A stretch of DNA of 64,000 nt, from the NCBI GenBank assembly GCA_020634625.1, contig JACKBJ010000011.1, positions 1 through 64,000 of the forward strand. The letters are read 5' to 3'. Made by a program: the position numbers and the translations under genes. Positions 16,501-25,557 of this stretch are shown here, piece after piece. Under the pieces are notes generated by a model. The model was given only the letters and a program-made list of their open reading frames with translations. It ran no database searches and was not told the DNA's origin. The DNA comes from Caldilineae bacterium (lineage in GTDB: Bacteria > Chloroflexota > Anaerolineae > Epilineales > Epilineaceae). Position 1 is the stretch's first letter. Each line of letters starts with the position of its first letter.

Positions 16501-17834
16501 AGCACCTGCGCCGGGCCCTGGCGCTCGGCGCCGCGCTGCCCGCCTGGGACGCCGAGAGCCGCGCCGGCCTCGACGAGGCCCTGGGCGCCGCGCTCGACCA
16601 GCTGGGCGCCTTCGAGGCCGCCATCGACGCCTACACGCGCGCCTTCGCGCTGCGCAGCGCGGGCGAGCTGGACTCGGCCGGTCGACGCGCGGCCGCCGAC
16701 CTGGCGCGCCGCATCGGCCGGCTGCTGGGCTGGGGCGCGCAGTACGAGGCGGCCCTGGCTTGGATGGCGCGCGGCCTGGACCTGCTCGGCGAGGCTTTGG
16801 ACGAGGCGGGTCGCGGCAGCGCGGCGCTGATCCACGTCCATGCCGGCGCGATCCACTACTATCGCGGCGACCTGGAGATGGCGGCCGAACGCATTCAGCG
16901 TGGGCTTGGCATCGCCGACGGGACCCCGCACCGCGCCGCGCAAGCCAGCGCCTACAACATGCTGGGGGCGGTGCACGACGCGCGCGGCGAGCGCGATCGG
17001 GCCATCGCGGCCTACCGCCGGAGCCTGGCGCTCTGGGAAGCGCTGGACGACGACTACCAGGCGGCGCGCGTGGCCGACAACCTCGGCATCAGCAGCTTCC
17101 TGCTGGGCGACTGGCCGGCGGCCGCCGATCTGCACCGCCAGGCGCTGGACTTCTTCGAGCAGATCGAGGATCGCGATCAGGCCGCGCATGCCGCGCTCAA
17201 CCTGGGCAACGTCGAGCTGGCTCGTGGCGAGATCGAGGCGGCCGGCGCACGGTTCGCGCATGCCTTGGCGCTGGGCGAGGCGGTGGGCAGCCCGCGGCTG
17301 CAGGTGATGGCGCACCTGAACCTGGGCCATGCCGCGCTCGAGGCGGGCGAGCCGCGCCGCGCCCGCGCGGCGCTGGCGCGCAGCCAGGCGCTGCAGGACC
17401 AGCATGCCATCGAGGACTTCCGGCCCGAGACCCTGGTGGCCCTGGGCAACGCGAGCCTGGTCGAGGGCGATGCGGCCAGCGCCGAGGCGCTGGCGCGCGA
17501 GGCGCTCGAGGCCGCACGCGTGCGCGCCTTGGCGCTGGAGGAGGCCCTGGCCCAGCGCCTGCTGGGCGCCGCGCTGGCGCGCCGCGGCGAGGGCCGTGCG
17601 GCGCAACGCCACCTGCTCTGGAGCGAGCGCCGCCTCGAGGGCCTGGGCCAGGCGCACGAAGCCAACCGCAGCCGGCTGGCCTTGGCCGAGCTGCTGCACC
17701 AGGCGGGAGAGCACGATGCCGCGCAGGCGGCGCTGCGCCGCGCCCGGTCGGGGTTCGCGCAGCTGGGCGCCGCGCTGGACCTGGATCGCGCCGATCGGAT
17801 GCTGGCCGAATGGGGGACGACCGATGTGGCCTGA
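13545..17834 (+). CDS. CHAT protease - degenerate cyclase domain - STAND ATPase - TPR protein
   Basis: 1429 residues, cytoplasmic. Residues about 100-345 form a CHAT (caspase-like) domain with the dyad His219 (HFAGHA) and Cys252 (LNACRSG). Residues about 360-490 look like a class III nucleotidyl cyclase domain that has lost the usual metal-binding aspartate motif. An ATPase domain follows, with P-loop GEAGIGKS (K567) and Walker B AIDNAE (D679), in the style of STAND regulators. From about 950 to the end there are TPR-like helical repeats. GTG 13545 overlaps the upstream stop. By family knowledge, such proteins are ligand-gated switches whose repeats sense a signal and whose CHAT domain cleaves a target. 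The target is not known. Confidence 0.82.
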   Translation: MRLTILGESDGFRFLWETDEAGAPSRARSALLQTARIHVDAELAAEIADSVDQAAAALDRLGQASASAPDRVDPLRRAGALIHGRLFPPALRLTLEHRPIGAALQLVLDAPAASIPWELARDGGQSLAERLAIGRRRLSEAPTRQTDPMLSPRPRALLIGNPNGDLPAATAEVEALMERFDAAGDGPRCELLCGAQASRLRMLEALAGADHAILHFAGHARPGALRLSDGWLGAEEIREALSGRPLVFLNACRSGRADAVAPAGGDLVTAFLEGGASALVATLWPVYDRLAGDLALRFYQGLLAHEGLGEALRQARLELVARAPGEAAWAAPLLHGDPTALPLPAGPTRHMGSALALRWTRTAAADAEASEGELPRRIADRVAARGGRVARLGPDRLLAVFGVPQALEDDAARALETALALRTEADLRMGLASGRIELDPRGIGLHALPIYAGPALDTAEALAEAARPGQALVDPDCARLAGRAFTLRAPEGEPAAAASRAPTPALGDAAGHGALELLGRAAAMRPMAPSRCVGRDAELAWLGQALAAARQGRGAVLGIAGEAGIGKSHLLRAFRAGCDPGTLRWIELGARVGEAPFAAVTELLNAIEIGLDEEPGADDPPGWAAEREPRLRALLSMLAGQSGGAELEMQAEDRGRLLHWLRGRLALLARSQPLVLAIDNAERLDPASLELFERLASGIERAAVVLILAHRPAWTNPFVGLPAYRSLALTPLDAPASRALAEAALDGVLGQSPALDALLERIGGNPFFIEESLRAWRETGLLARQAEAWTLTRGPGDADLPATIQRTILARCDRLPAGARQALDAAAVLAEPFRPELLARMLGGASVEPLLERLEAAGFLELRWASGEQGLRHALVGETVGAALPPERRRALHRRAALALTESDALASDPAAALERRARHALCAVLEGGQIVAGPVDLAEIDGLSGPAPLSLAPTAEAEDLRRALRALVDAGRLALGRHAARPALEHLRRALALGAALPAWDAESRAGLDEALGAALDQLGAFEAAIDAYTRAFALRSAGELDSAGRRAAADLARRIGRLLGWGAQYEAALAWMARGLDLLGEALDEAGRGSAALIHVHAGAIHYYRGDLEMAAERIQRGLGIADGTPHRAAQASAYNMLGAVHDARGERDRAIAAYRRSLALWEALDDDYQAARVADNLGISSFLLGDWPAAADLHRQALDFFEQIEDRDQAAHAALNLGNVELARGEIEAAGARFAHALALGEAVGSPRLQVMAHLNLGHAALEAGEPRRARAALARSQALQDQHAIEDFRPETLVALGNASLVEGDAASAEALAREALEAARVRALALEEALAQRLLGAALARRGEGRAAQRHLLWSERRLEGLGQAHEANRSRLALAELLHQAGEHDAAQAALRRARSGFAQLGAALDLDRADRMLAEWGTTDVA

Positions 17835-20800
17835 GCGCGGTCTTCGATCGAGGGCCGTCAGGCGCTCCGGGCCTCGGCGAGCGCCCGCGATCGCGTTCGG
17901 GGTCGCGATGCTGCTGGCGGCCGGGCTGTCGCAACCTGGGTCTTCCGGGGCCGTCGCCCGCGGCGGCGCCGGGATCGAGGCGGATCGGCCCGCCGGCCTT
18001 GCGGCTTCGAGCACGGCGGCCGACTGCCTCGCGGGCGGTCGCGAGGCCTGCCTCTACCTGCCCCTGGCCCTGCGCCGCGGCGCCCCGGTGGCGCCGGAGG
18101 CGCCCTTCGAGGCCGAGACCTGGATCCTTCAGTCGGATGCCAGCGCGGTTCGCGACCTGGCGGTCGACCCGAGGACCGGCGACCTCTGGCTGGCCACGCC
18201 CGGCGGCCTGCTGAGCTGGGATGCCGAGAGCCGCAGCTATGCGCGCTTCACGATGTTGGACGGCCTGCCGGCCAACGCGATCGGCGCGCTGCAGGTCGAC
18301 GACGAGGGTCGGGTCTGGGCCGGCACCGCGAAGGGTCTGGCGGTCCTGCCGGTCGACGGTGCCTGGGCACGGGTCGAGACCGGTCTGGCCGACGCGCCGA
18401 TCGACCGGATCGCGCTGCAGGGCTGGGCCGGCGGCCCGGCCGAGCTCGAGGTCTGGCTGGCCGGCGAGCGGGGCACCCTGCGCGGCCGGCGCGCAGGCGA
18501 GGCCTGGCGCTGGGACGCGCCCTTCCCGCCGATGCGGGCGCTGGTGGCCGACCGAAGCGGCTTCGCCTGGATGGCCGGTCCGGGGTCGACAGCGGGGACC
18601 GGGCTCTACCGGGTGGCGCCGGCCGGCACCGAGCTGGTCCCGGTGGCCGGCTTCGAGGCGGCGCGCTGTCGCTTCGTCGAGCAGCTGGCGACGGATGCCG
18701 CCGGCGCTCGGATCTGGCTGGCCGAGGCCCGGGCCGAGCCGGCGCCGGATGGGGGTTGCGCCGCGCGGCAGCGGCCGGGCCTCGGCTACTTCGAAGCCGG
18801 CGCGGCGGACCGGTTCGTGCCCGTCGAGGACCTGCCCGCCGAGCTCGGCCGGATCACCGCCTTGACCGTGGACGGGCCCGACACCGTGTGGATCGGTGGC
18901 GAGGGGCAGCTCCTGCGCCTGCGCCTGAGCCCGCGCGCGGGCGAGGCGCGCTGGACCGCCTATGGCGCGGCCAGCGGCTTGTCCCAAGGCCCGGTGCAGG
19001 CCCTGGCGGTCCAGGGCGGCCGGCTGCTGATCGGCCAGGCGCCCGCGCCGGGCGAGACCCTGTCCGGCGAGGCCTTCCGCCTCGGCCGCAGGGCTACCTG
19101 GCGCGGCTACGGCCAGGCCGAGGGACTGCCCGAGCGGCCGCTCACGGCCCTGCTCGCCGGGCCGGATGGCCAGCGCTGGCTGGCCAGCGACGGGGGCGGC
19201 CTGACCCGCCTCGACGGCCGGGGCGCGGCGCGACGCTACGCGCGCGCCACCGGCCTGTCCAGCGATCGTCCGACCGCCCTGGCCTTGGAGGTCGACCCGA
19301 CCGGTGGCGCGGAAGCGCGGCTCTGGATCGGCACGGCCGACGCCGGGCTGGACAGCCTGATCTGGAGCCCGCGCGAGGCGGACTGGCTGCCGGCCGGCGC
19401 CGCGGAGGCCGACGCCGCCCTGCCGGCCCCGGCCGTCACGGCCTTGGCCCGGGACGCGCTGGGCGGGCTCTGGGTCGGCACCGTCGCCGGCCTGGCGCGC
19501 CGCAAGCCCGTCGAGGCCGGCGGCACCTGGCTGCGCGAGCCGATCAGCGCGTCGGTATCGAGCCTGCTGGCCTTGTCCCTTCCGGCCGGCGAGCCGGCGC
19601 CGGTCTGGCTCGGGCTGGCCGAGGCGCGCTCGGACAGCCTGCGCCTGTGGCTGCCGCAAGACGGCTGGCGGTCGGTCGATCAAGGCATGGGCCGCGCCGC
19701 GGAGGTTCGGGCCCTGGCCGCCGACGCCGAAGCCGGAGTCTGGGCCGCCACGTCCGACGGCCTGCTGCAGCTCGACGGGCGCAGCGGGCGGCTGCTGCGC
19801 CGATGGGGGTCGGCGGAGGGTCTGCCCTCCGATTCGCTGCGTGGGGTGGCCGTCGACGCCGATGGCCAGGTCTGGGTGCTGGCCGATCCCACGGGCGGCC
19901 CGACGGCCCGGACGGGCGCGCGCGTTGGCGCCGCGGACGCGGCTGCTGCGCCGAGCCCGCTCCATCGCCTCGACCGCCCCGCTGCGCCGGGCGCGCGTTT
20001 CGAGGCCGTGGCGCTGCCCGAGCGGCTCGCGGGGCTCGGGCCTGCCGCGGTCCGGCTGCTGCGGGCCGTGCCGACCGGACAGGCCGGCCGCCTCGAGCTC
20101 TGGCTGGGCGGTCAGCGCCCGATCGCCGAGGCCATCGGGCTCCGGCAGCTGGACCCGTCCACGGGCGCGTCCAGCCTGCGCGAGACGGGCGACCCGCCGA
20201 TCGGCAGCGCGGGGCTGCCGGGCCCGATGGCCTTCGACGCGGCCGGCCGGGCCTTCGTGGCGTTGGCCGGGGGCCTGGCGCGGGTGACGCCCGATGGCCG
20301 TTGGGAACGCCTGCCCGACCCGGGCCTCGGCGGCGACGCCGCGATCACCGGGCTGGCGGTCGATGCCGATGCCGGTCTCTGGCTCCTGCGCGACGACCGA
20401 AGCCTGCTGCGCTGCGACCTCGACCTGGTCGGCTGCACGCCGGTGGGCTTGCCGCCCGCCGCGGCGGGACCTGGGCTCGGGCCGCTCCTGGCGCCGCCGG
20501 GCCGGTCCGAGGTCTACCTGGGCAGCCCTTCCGGGCTGCTGCGCTGCGAGGCGGAGGCCGGCTGCCGTCCGCTCGCCGGGCCGCCGACGCTGGAGTCGGC
20601 GCCGGTGCTGCGCATGGCGGCGGATGCCGAGGCGCTCTGGGTGGCGGTCAACCCGAACGCGAGCGTCTGGCTCTGGCGCCTGGACCTGGCGACGGCCGCG
20701 GTCGAGCCGGCCAGCGCCCGGACCTGGTCGCTGGGGCAGCTGGGCGCGATGACCCTGGATCCGGACGGCCGCGTCTGGCTGGCCGGCTACGGCAGCCTCA

Positions 20801-23619
20801 TGCGCGTCGAGGGCATCGGCGATGTCGGCACGGTCTATCCCATCGAGCAGGCCGGCCGCTTGCTCTCCGTCTCGGCCCTCGCCGCGGATGCCTCGGGCAC
20901 GCTCTGGCTCCTGGAAGCGGCATCCGATCAGCTGTATCGGATGGCGGCCACCAGCGGGCGCCTGCGTCGGGTTCCGGCGGATGCTGGCCCCGCCGCGACC
21001 GGCCTCTCGGGCCTGGCCCTCGCGCCGGACGGGGCGCTCTGGCTCGCGCAGGGCTCGGGATTGAGCCGCCGCCTGGCGCGCGATCCGGGCGCCGACTGCG
21101 ACACGGCCGTCGAGCTGGTCGGGTCGTCGCGGGTCGCGAGCCGGTTGGACTCGGCCACCGACAAGGACGTCTTTCGGCTGACGATCGACCAGGCCTTCGC
21201 GCGGGTCGAGGTCGCGGTCGACGACCCCGAGGGGGCCATCGACCTGGCGGTCCTGCGCGCCTGCGGCGCCCTGGCCTCGGCGCGCCACATCGCCAGCGCG
21301 CGGCACATCGCGTCGGCCCGCCACATCGCCAGCGCAAGGCATATCGGCACCCACGGCACGCTGATCGACGTGGGCCGGAGCACGGGCGACTACTACCTGG
21401 TGGTCCAGGCGCGCGAGGGCGCGGCCCCGGTGCCGCGCGACTATCGCCTGCACGTCGCGGTCACGCCCGGGCTCGGCACCGGCGTCCGCACGCTGGTCCT
21501 GACCAAGCAGTCGCGCCTCGAGGACCTCTACGGCCTCGGCTCGGACGATCCCGAGATCCTGGCCTGGCGCGAGCGCCTGCTCGACCTGGCCGAGCAGCCG
21601 GCCGTGCGCGGCGCCATCGTCTGGGACTACGCCGACCGCGATGCCACCACGCCCGCGGTCGAGGATGCCTACCAGCGCTGGCTGGAGCAGGCCAGCATCC
21701 CCAACAGCAACGCCCTGGCGCGGGCCCTGGGCGACTGGATCGCCACGCTGCGCGCGGGCGAGATGCCCGAGCTGCGCTACGTGGTGCTGGCCGGCGACGA
21801 CCGCGTCATCCCCTTCGAGCGACTGCGCATCTCGGAGCCGGCCGAGGCCCAGGAACGGGGCTGGGTTCGCGAGCGAGCCTATGCCGACGAAAACAGCCTG
21901 GCGCCGGGCTCGGCCCTGCGCGAGGCCCTGAACAACGACCGCAGCCTTTCGGACGACATCTACGGCGGCGGCGTCGACTACACCTGGGATCCGGGCTTCC
22001 GGCAGACGATCCGGCTGCCCGAGCTGGCCGTCGGCCGGTTGGTCGAGCGGCCGGCCGACATGTCGGCCAGCGTCGACGCCTTCCTGGCCGGCGGCGGGAG
22101 CCTCGAGGTCGAGCGCTCGCTGTCGGCCGGCTACGACTTCATGGCCGACGCGACCGAGCTGGGCGCGCGCTACCTGGTGGCGGCCGGCATCGCGCGGCCC
22201 CGATCGCTCGACGCGGGCGACACGGACGCCGACTGGCAGGCCGCCCTGGGCGAATGGCGCGACGGGGACGTCGAAGGCCCCGATCTGGCGATCATCGCCG
22301 CCCACGCCCGTCACTTCCACCTCGATCCACCCGACCCCTCCGGCGCCAGCCTGCAGGCCGGCGACCTGCAGACCGGTGCCCACCCGGCGGGCCTGACGAT
22401 CGGCCTGGCCTGCCACATGGGCCTGAGCGTGCCCGGCAAGGACCACCCGCGGCCGATCGACTTCGCCGAGCGGCTGGCGGCCCGGGGCGCCGCGTTGATC
22501 GCCGGCACGGGCTGGGTCTATGGCTATCCGGAGGTCCTGGCCTACCAGGAGCTGCTGACGACCGAGGTCGTCCGAGCCCTGGTCGAAGGCGAAGGCACGG
22601 CCGTCGGCGATGCCCTGCTCGAAGCCAAGCAGCGCTACCTGCTCGATCACGACATCGATCACTTCCATGCCAAGACCCTGGCCGGAACGGTGCTCTACGG
22701 CCTGCCCATGACGCGCCTGCGCGGGGTCAGGAGCTACGCGGCCGACCTGTCGCGCTCGGCGCCGGTCACCGAGACCCAGGGCGGCGGCCTGCTGCGCGTC
22801 GGCGAGGCCTGGTTGCGGCAGGGTCTGCGCTACGAGATGGACGCCAGCCGGCGCGAGACGGTCGAGACCCGGTCCGGCGGGCGCTACCTGCGCTACGACG
22901 GCGAGCCGCCCTGGGCCGAGGCCGGCCTGCCGGTGCAGCCGAAGATCCGCGTGCCGCTCGCGCCGCTCGACACGCCCGAAGGGCCCGTCCCGGCGCGCGG
23001 CGCGCTGATCACCGGCGCCCGCCTGACCCCTCGGGCCGATTGGCCGCCCTACGCGGCCCGCGCCGGCAGCCGGCCCGATCTGCCGGGCGCCGGCGACCCG
23101 CCGGGTCCTTTCGACCCGACGCACTGGTTCCCCTCGCGGTTGGTCAGCCTGCGGGCCGCGCCGGGCGCCGGGCTCGAGGGCCGACTGCTGCTCTATCCGG
23201 GCCAGTTCCGCGGCGGCGCGGCGCTGGGCCTGGAGCGAATCTACGAATCGATCACGGTCGACCTCTACTACTCCGACTCGAGCGACCGGACGGCCCCGAC
23301 CATCGCGCGGGTGATCCCGGCGAGCAAGGCCGGCAGCCAGGCGGAGGTCGGCGTCGAGATCGCCGGGGAGGCGCCGAGCCTGGTGAGCCTGACCTACCTG
23401 TCCGAGCGATCGCCCGAGCGCTGGACCTCGGTCGATGCCGTCGAGCGCGGCGGAATCTGGATCGCCTCGCTGGAGCCCCGGGCGGACTTCTTCGTTCAGG
23501 CGGTCGATGCGGCCGGCAACGTGGCCTTCGACGACAACGACGGCCGCTACCACGCCGCCTGCCCGTCGCCCTGCTCCCCGGTCGAGCCGCTGTACATGCC
23601 GGCGCTGCTGCGTCGCTAA
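17824..23619 (+). CDS. Secreted two-component-type propeller protein with C25 (gingipain-like) peptidase domain
   Basis: 1931 residues. A signal sequence lies near 22-45 and the tag LYLPLALR at 77-84. About a thousand residues of repeated propeller blades follow, like the sensor part of hybrid two-component regulators. A PPC-like beta domain (about 1090-1215) carries a four-fold ASARHI repeat. A C25-type peptidase domain (about 1220-1640) has candidate catalytic His1497 (or His1494) and Cys1530 (GLACHMG), with the same 33-residue spacing as in gingipains. An Ig-like end closes with LYMPALLRR. ATG 17824 overlaps the CHAT gene by 11 bases. It is probably the exported effector of the operon. Confidence 0.78.
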   Translation: MWPERGLRSRAVRRSGPRRAPAIAFGVAMLLAAGLSQPGSSGAVARGGAGIEADRPAGLAASSTAADCLAGGREACLYLPLALRRGAPVAPEAPFEAETWILQSDASAVRDLAVDPRTGDLWLATPGGLLSWDAESRSYARFTMLDGLPANAIGALQVDDEGRVWAGTAKGLAVLPVDGAWARVETGLADAPIDRIALQGWAGGPAELEVWLAGERGTLRGRRAGEAWRWDAPFPPMRALVADRSGFAWMAGPGSTAGTGLYRVAPAGTELVPVAGFEAARCRFVEQLATDAAGARIWLAEARAEPAPDGGCAARQRPGLGYFEAGAADRFVPVEDLPAELGRITALTVDGPDTVWIGGEGQLLRLRLSPRAGEARWTAYGAASGLSQGPVQALAVQGGRLLIGQAPAPGETLSGEAFRLGRRATWRGYGQAEGLPERPLTALLAGPDGQRWLASDGGGLTRLDGRGAARRYARATGLSSDRPTALALEVDPTGGAEARLWIGTADAGLDSLIWSPREADWLPAGAAEADAALPAPAVTALARDALGGLWVGTVAGLARRKPVEAGGTWLREPISASVSSLLALSLPAGEPAPVWLGLAEARSDSLRLWLPQDGWRSVDQGMGRAAEVRALAADAEAGVWAATSDGLLQLDGRSGRLLRRWGSAEGLPSDSLRGVAVDADGQVWVLADPTGGPTARTGARVGAADAAAAPSPLHRLDRPAAPGARFEAVALPERLAGLGPAAVRLLRAVPTGQAGRLELWLGGQRPIAEAIGLRQLDPSTGASSLRETGDPPIGSAGLPGPMAFDAAGRAFVALAGGLARVTPDGRWERLPDPGLGGDAAITGLAVDADAGLWLLRDDRSLLRCDLDLVGCTPVGLPPAAAGPGLGPLLAPPGRSEVYLGSPSGLLRCEAEAGCRPLAGPPTLESAPVLRMAADAEALWVAVNPNASVWLWRLDLATAAVEPASARTWSLGQLGAMTLDPDGRVWLAGYGSLMRVEGIGDVGTVYPIEQAGRLLSVSALAADASGTLWLLEAASDQLYRMAATSGRLRRVPADAGPAATGLSGLALAPDGALWLAQGSGLSRRLARDPGADCDTAVELVGSSRVASRLDSATDKDVFRLTIDQAFARVEVAVDDPEGAIDLAVLRACGALASARHIASARHIASARHIASARHIGTHGTLIDVGRSTGDYYLVVQAREGAAPVPRDYRLHVAVTPGLGTGVRTLVLTKQSRLEDLYGLGSDDPEILAWRERLLDLAEQPAVRGAIVWDYADRDATTPAVEDAYQRWLEQASIPNSNALARALGDWIATLRAGEMPELRYVVLAGDDRVIPFERLRISEPAEAQERGWVRERAYADENSLAPGSALREALNNDRSLSDDIYGGGVDYTWDPGFRQTIRLPELAVGRLVERPADMSASVDAFLAGGGSLEVERSLSAGYDFMADATELGARYLVAAGIARPRSLDAGDTDADWQAALGEWRDGDVEGPDLAIIAAHARHFHLDPPDPSGASLQAGDLQTGAHPAGLTIGLACHMGLSVPGKDHPRPIDFAERLAARGAALIAGTGWVYGYPEVLAYQELLTTEVVRALVEGEGTAVGDALLEAKQRYLLDHDIDHFHAKTLAGTVLYGLPMTRLRGVRSYAADLSRSAPVTETQGGGLLRVGEAWLRQGLRYEMDASRRETVETRSGGRYLRYDGEPPWAEAGLPVQPKIRVPLAPLDTPEGPVPARGALITGARLTPRADWPPYAARAGSRPDLPGAGDPPGPFDPTHWFPSRLVSLRAAPGAGLEGRLLLYPGQFRGGAALGLERIYESITVDLYYSDSSDRTAPTIARVIPASKAGSQAEVGVEIAGEAPSLVSLTYLSERSPERWTSVDAVERGGIWIASLEPRADFFVQAVDAAGNVAFDDNDGRYHAACPSPCSPVEPLYMPALLRR
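21274..21345 (+). repeat. Four 18-base in-frame tandem repeats (ASARHI)x4
   Basis: Four consecutive copies of a six-residue unit, residues 1151-1174 of the C25-like protein. Codons differ between copies (TCG or AGC for Ser; CGC, CGG or AGG for Arg), so the peptide is conserved more than the DNA. They lie in a loop of the PPC-like domain. Confidence 0.9.
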
Positions 23620-23664
23620 GGGTTCGACGCCGGCGGCATCTACCCTCATCCGAGGAGACGCGTC

Positions 23665-25548
23665 ATGGTCTTTGAAGCGCGGATCTGCGCCCTGACAGTG
23701 TTGGTCAGCCTCGTGATTGCCAGTTGCGGCGCCTTCGAGACCCAACGGCAGCCGTCCGACACGCTAGCGGCGACACCCAGGCCCAGCCTGGTCGGCGAGC
23801 CATCTCCATCGCCGATCGGGATGGTCACGATATTGGACACGCTCGATGCCACGGACGTGCCCGAGGGCAACCAGCGTACCGAGTTGGTCGATCTGCCCGC
23901 GGCTGAGATCGGTGGTTTCTGCTTCGCCCCCGGCTCGGACGATCCGCTCTTCGCGCTGCAGTTCGCCAAGTCCCGAGGCGAAGCCGAGCCTCGGCATGAC
24001 ATGAGCATCTTCCGCGCGCCGGTCGATGCCGATGGCCAGCCGACCGGCGAGGTCTTGCGGTTCGCCGATCTCCTGGCGCGCCACAATCCCCTACCGGGAC
24101 CAGCCTTTATCTCGGGAATCGCCTGCAGCGACGCGTCGGGTGAGGTGCTCGTGCAGCTGCGCAACGCGGAGTACCTGCTGCATGACACCGACTGGGTGAG
24201 TGCCCTGTGGCGCTTGGACGCCCAAGGCCGAAGCGTCGCGCATGCCAGCCTGCCCATCGGCCCGATCTTCGCCGACCTGGACCCCTGGGGCTATGTCTGG
24301 GCACCCGATGGCCGGCACGTGCTCCTGGAGGATGCCGTTGGCGCGGTCCACCTCGTGGACCTTCCCGAGCGCGGGTCGACGAGCCGGTCGACGCTCGGGC
24401 TTGGGATCAACCTGTACAGCCCGGCCGGCGCCGGCAACGGCACAATGCTGTGGAGCCCGGACGGTGGCCAGATCACCCTGCAGTCGGCGTCCATCGGCAG
24501 CTCGGAGGTCTGGGCGATCGACGCCGACGCCCTGCTCGAAACCGGCGTCGCGACCCCCGTTCGAACGCAGATCGATGAAGAGGTGAGCCTGGTGCGAGGG
24601 GTGCCCGCGGGACGCATCGAGGTTGCCATAGAAAAGCTCGACGATCGCGGCCGGCCGATGCGTGAGATCGAGCTCTGGTCGGCCAGCTACGGCTCCGGTC
24701 CTGAAGGGACCTTCGACGAGCCCCGCCAGCTCGGCGCCTTGCGTCTATCGGAGCCCAGTCACAGCGGTCGGATCGAGGTCTGGCGCATCGCCGAGAGACG
24801 TTTCGCGCTGCTGCGTGGAGGGCGGCTCTTCCTCGTGGAACTGCCGGCCAGCGACGAGACGGTCCGACTATGGCGCGTATCGAGGGAAGCGGATTTCGTT
24901 GCGGAGATGCTCTGGTCGGAGGAGCGCAGGGCGTTGCTCTACCGCGTCCGCAAGGATGCCCGCGATCTTGCCGCCTATCCGGGAGCCGACACCGACCGGC
25001 TGGATGTCCCAGGGCAGCTTCGCGTGTTGCGCTTGGACGAAGCGCGGCTCGACGCCGTCTTCAGCCAGGAATCCAGTGAGAGCGGCTTGCCGGGTGGTTG
25101 GGTCACCCATGTCGATGCCGTCGCCGGTTGGGCCATCGATCTGCCACCCGACTGGCGCTTCCAAGCCTCTGGCTGGCCCGGTGGTGATACGACGATCGTC
25201 CAGTCCTTTGCGCCTGACGGGATTGGCGTCGACGGCATCCCGACCGAGAAGATCAAGATCGACGTCTTTCCGGTGGATACCTACTCGGGCGGCTTGGAGG
25301 GGCTTGTCGCGCACATCGATCGCAGCGCGGATCCGATCGTGGAGCCGAGTGTCCTGACGCGGGAGCGCTGGTCCCTTTCGGCTGGGCTACCGGCCCTGCG
25401 TCGCGAACTCGCCGGCGATTCGGCCGGTCCGGTGCACCAACTCATCTTCGCGCTCGACGGTCGAGGCTACCAAGCACTGGGTTGGGGCGACGGCACGGCT
25501 TTCGACGCGGTGATGCGGACGTTACGGCCCTGGCCGCTCCGACGCTGA
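23665..25548 (+). CDS. Lipoprotein with propeller-like middle and PsbP-like C-terminus
   Basis: 627 residues. The N-terminus is a lipoprotein signal ending in VIASC, so the mature protein should be lipid-anchored outside the cytoplasmic membrane. A Pro/Ser linker follows, then repeated stretches resembling a TolB/WD40-type propeller (PDGRHVLLEDAVG, SPDGGQITLQS). The last ~150 residues (from about WAIDLPPDWRFQ) resemble PsbP-like ligand-binding domains. Codon use has noticeably more A/T third positions than the neighbours, a hint of recent transfer or relaxed selection. CGAGGAGACG precedes the ATG. Function unknown. It ends nine bases from the convergent CoA-binding gene. Confidence 0.65.
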   Translation: MVFEARICALTVLVSLVIASCGAFETQRQPSDTLAATPRPSLVGEPSPSPIGMVTILDTLDATDVPEGNQRTELVDLPAAEIGGFCFAPGSDDPLFALQFAKSRGEAEPRHDMSIFRAPVDADGQPTGEVLRFADLLARHNPLPGPAFISGIACSDASGEVLVQLRNAEYLLHDTDWVSALWRLDAQGRSVAHASLPIGPIFADLDPWGYVWAPDGRHVLLEDAVGAVHLVDLPERGSTSRSTLGLGINLYSPAGAGNGTMLWSPDGGQITLQSASIGSSEVWAIDADALLETGVATPVRTQIDEEVSLVRGVPAGRIEVAIEKLDDRGRPMREIELWSASYGSGPEGTFDEPRQLGALRLSEPSHSGRIEVWRIAERRFALLRGGRLFLVELPASDETVRLWRVSREADFVAEMLWSEERRALLYRVRKDARDLAAYPGADTDRLDVPGQLRVLRLDEARLDAVFSQESSESGLPGGWVTHVDAVAGWAIDLPPDWRFQASGWPGGDTTIVQSFAPDGIGVDGIPTEKIKIDVFPVDTYSGGLEGLVAHIDRSADPIVEPSVLTRERWSLSAGLPALRRELAGDSAGPVHQLIFALDGRGYQALGWGDGTAFDAVMRTLRPWPLRR

Positions 25549-25557
25549 TCCGCCGCC

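Noticed and set aside
21274..21345. CRISPR-like direct repeats
   Set aside because: Units are 18 bases, contiguous with no spacers, in frame within a long coding sequence.
17197..23745. A 2182-residue open frame on the minus strand opposite the C25-like gene
   Set aside because: It is Arg/Gln/Gly-rich without any fold or motif, and mirrors the codon bias of the real plus-strand gene.
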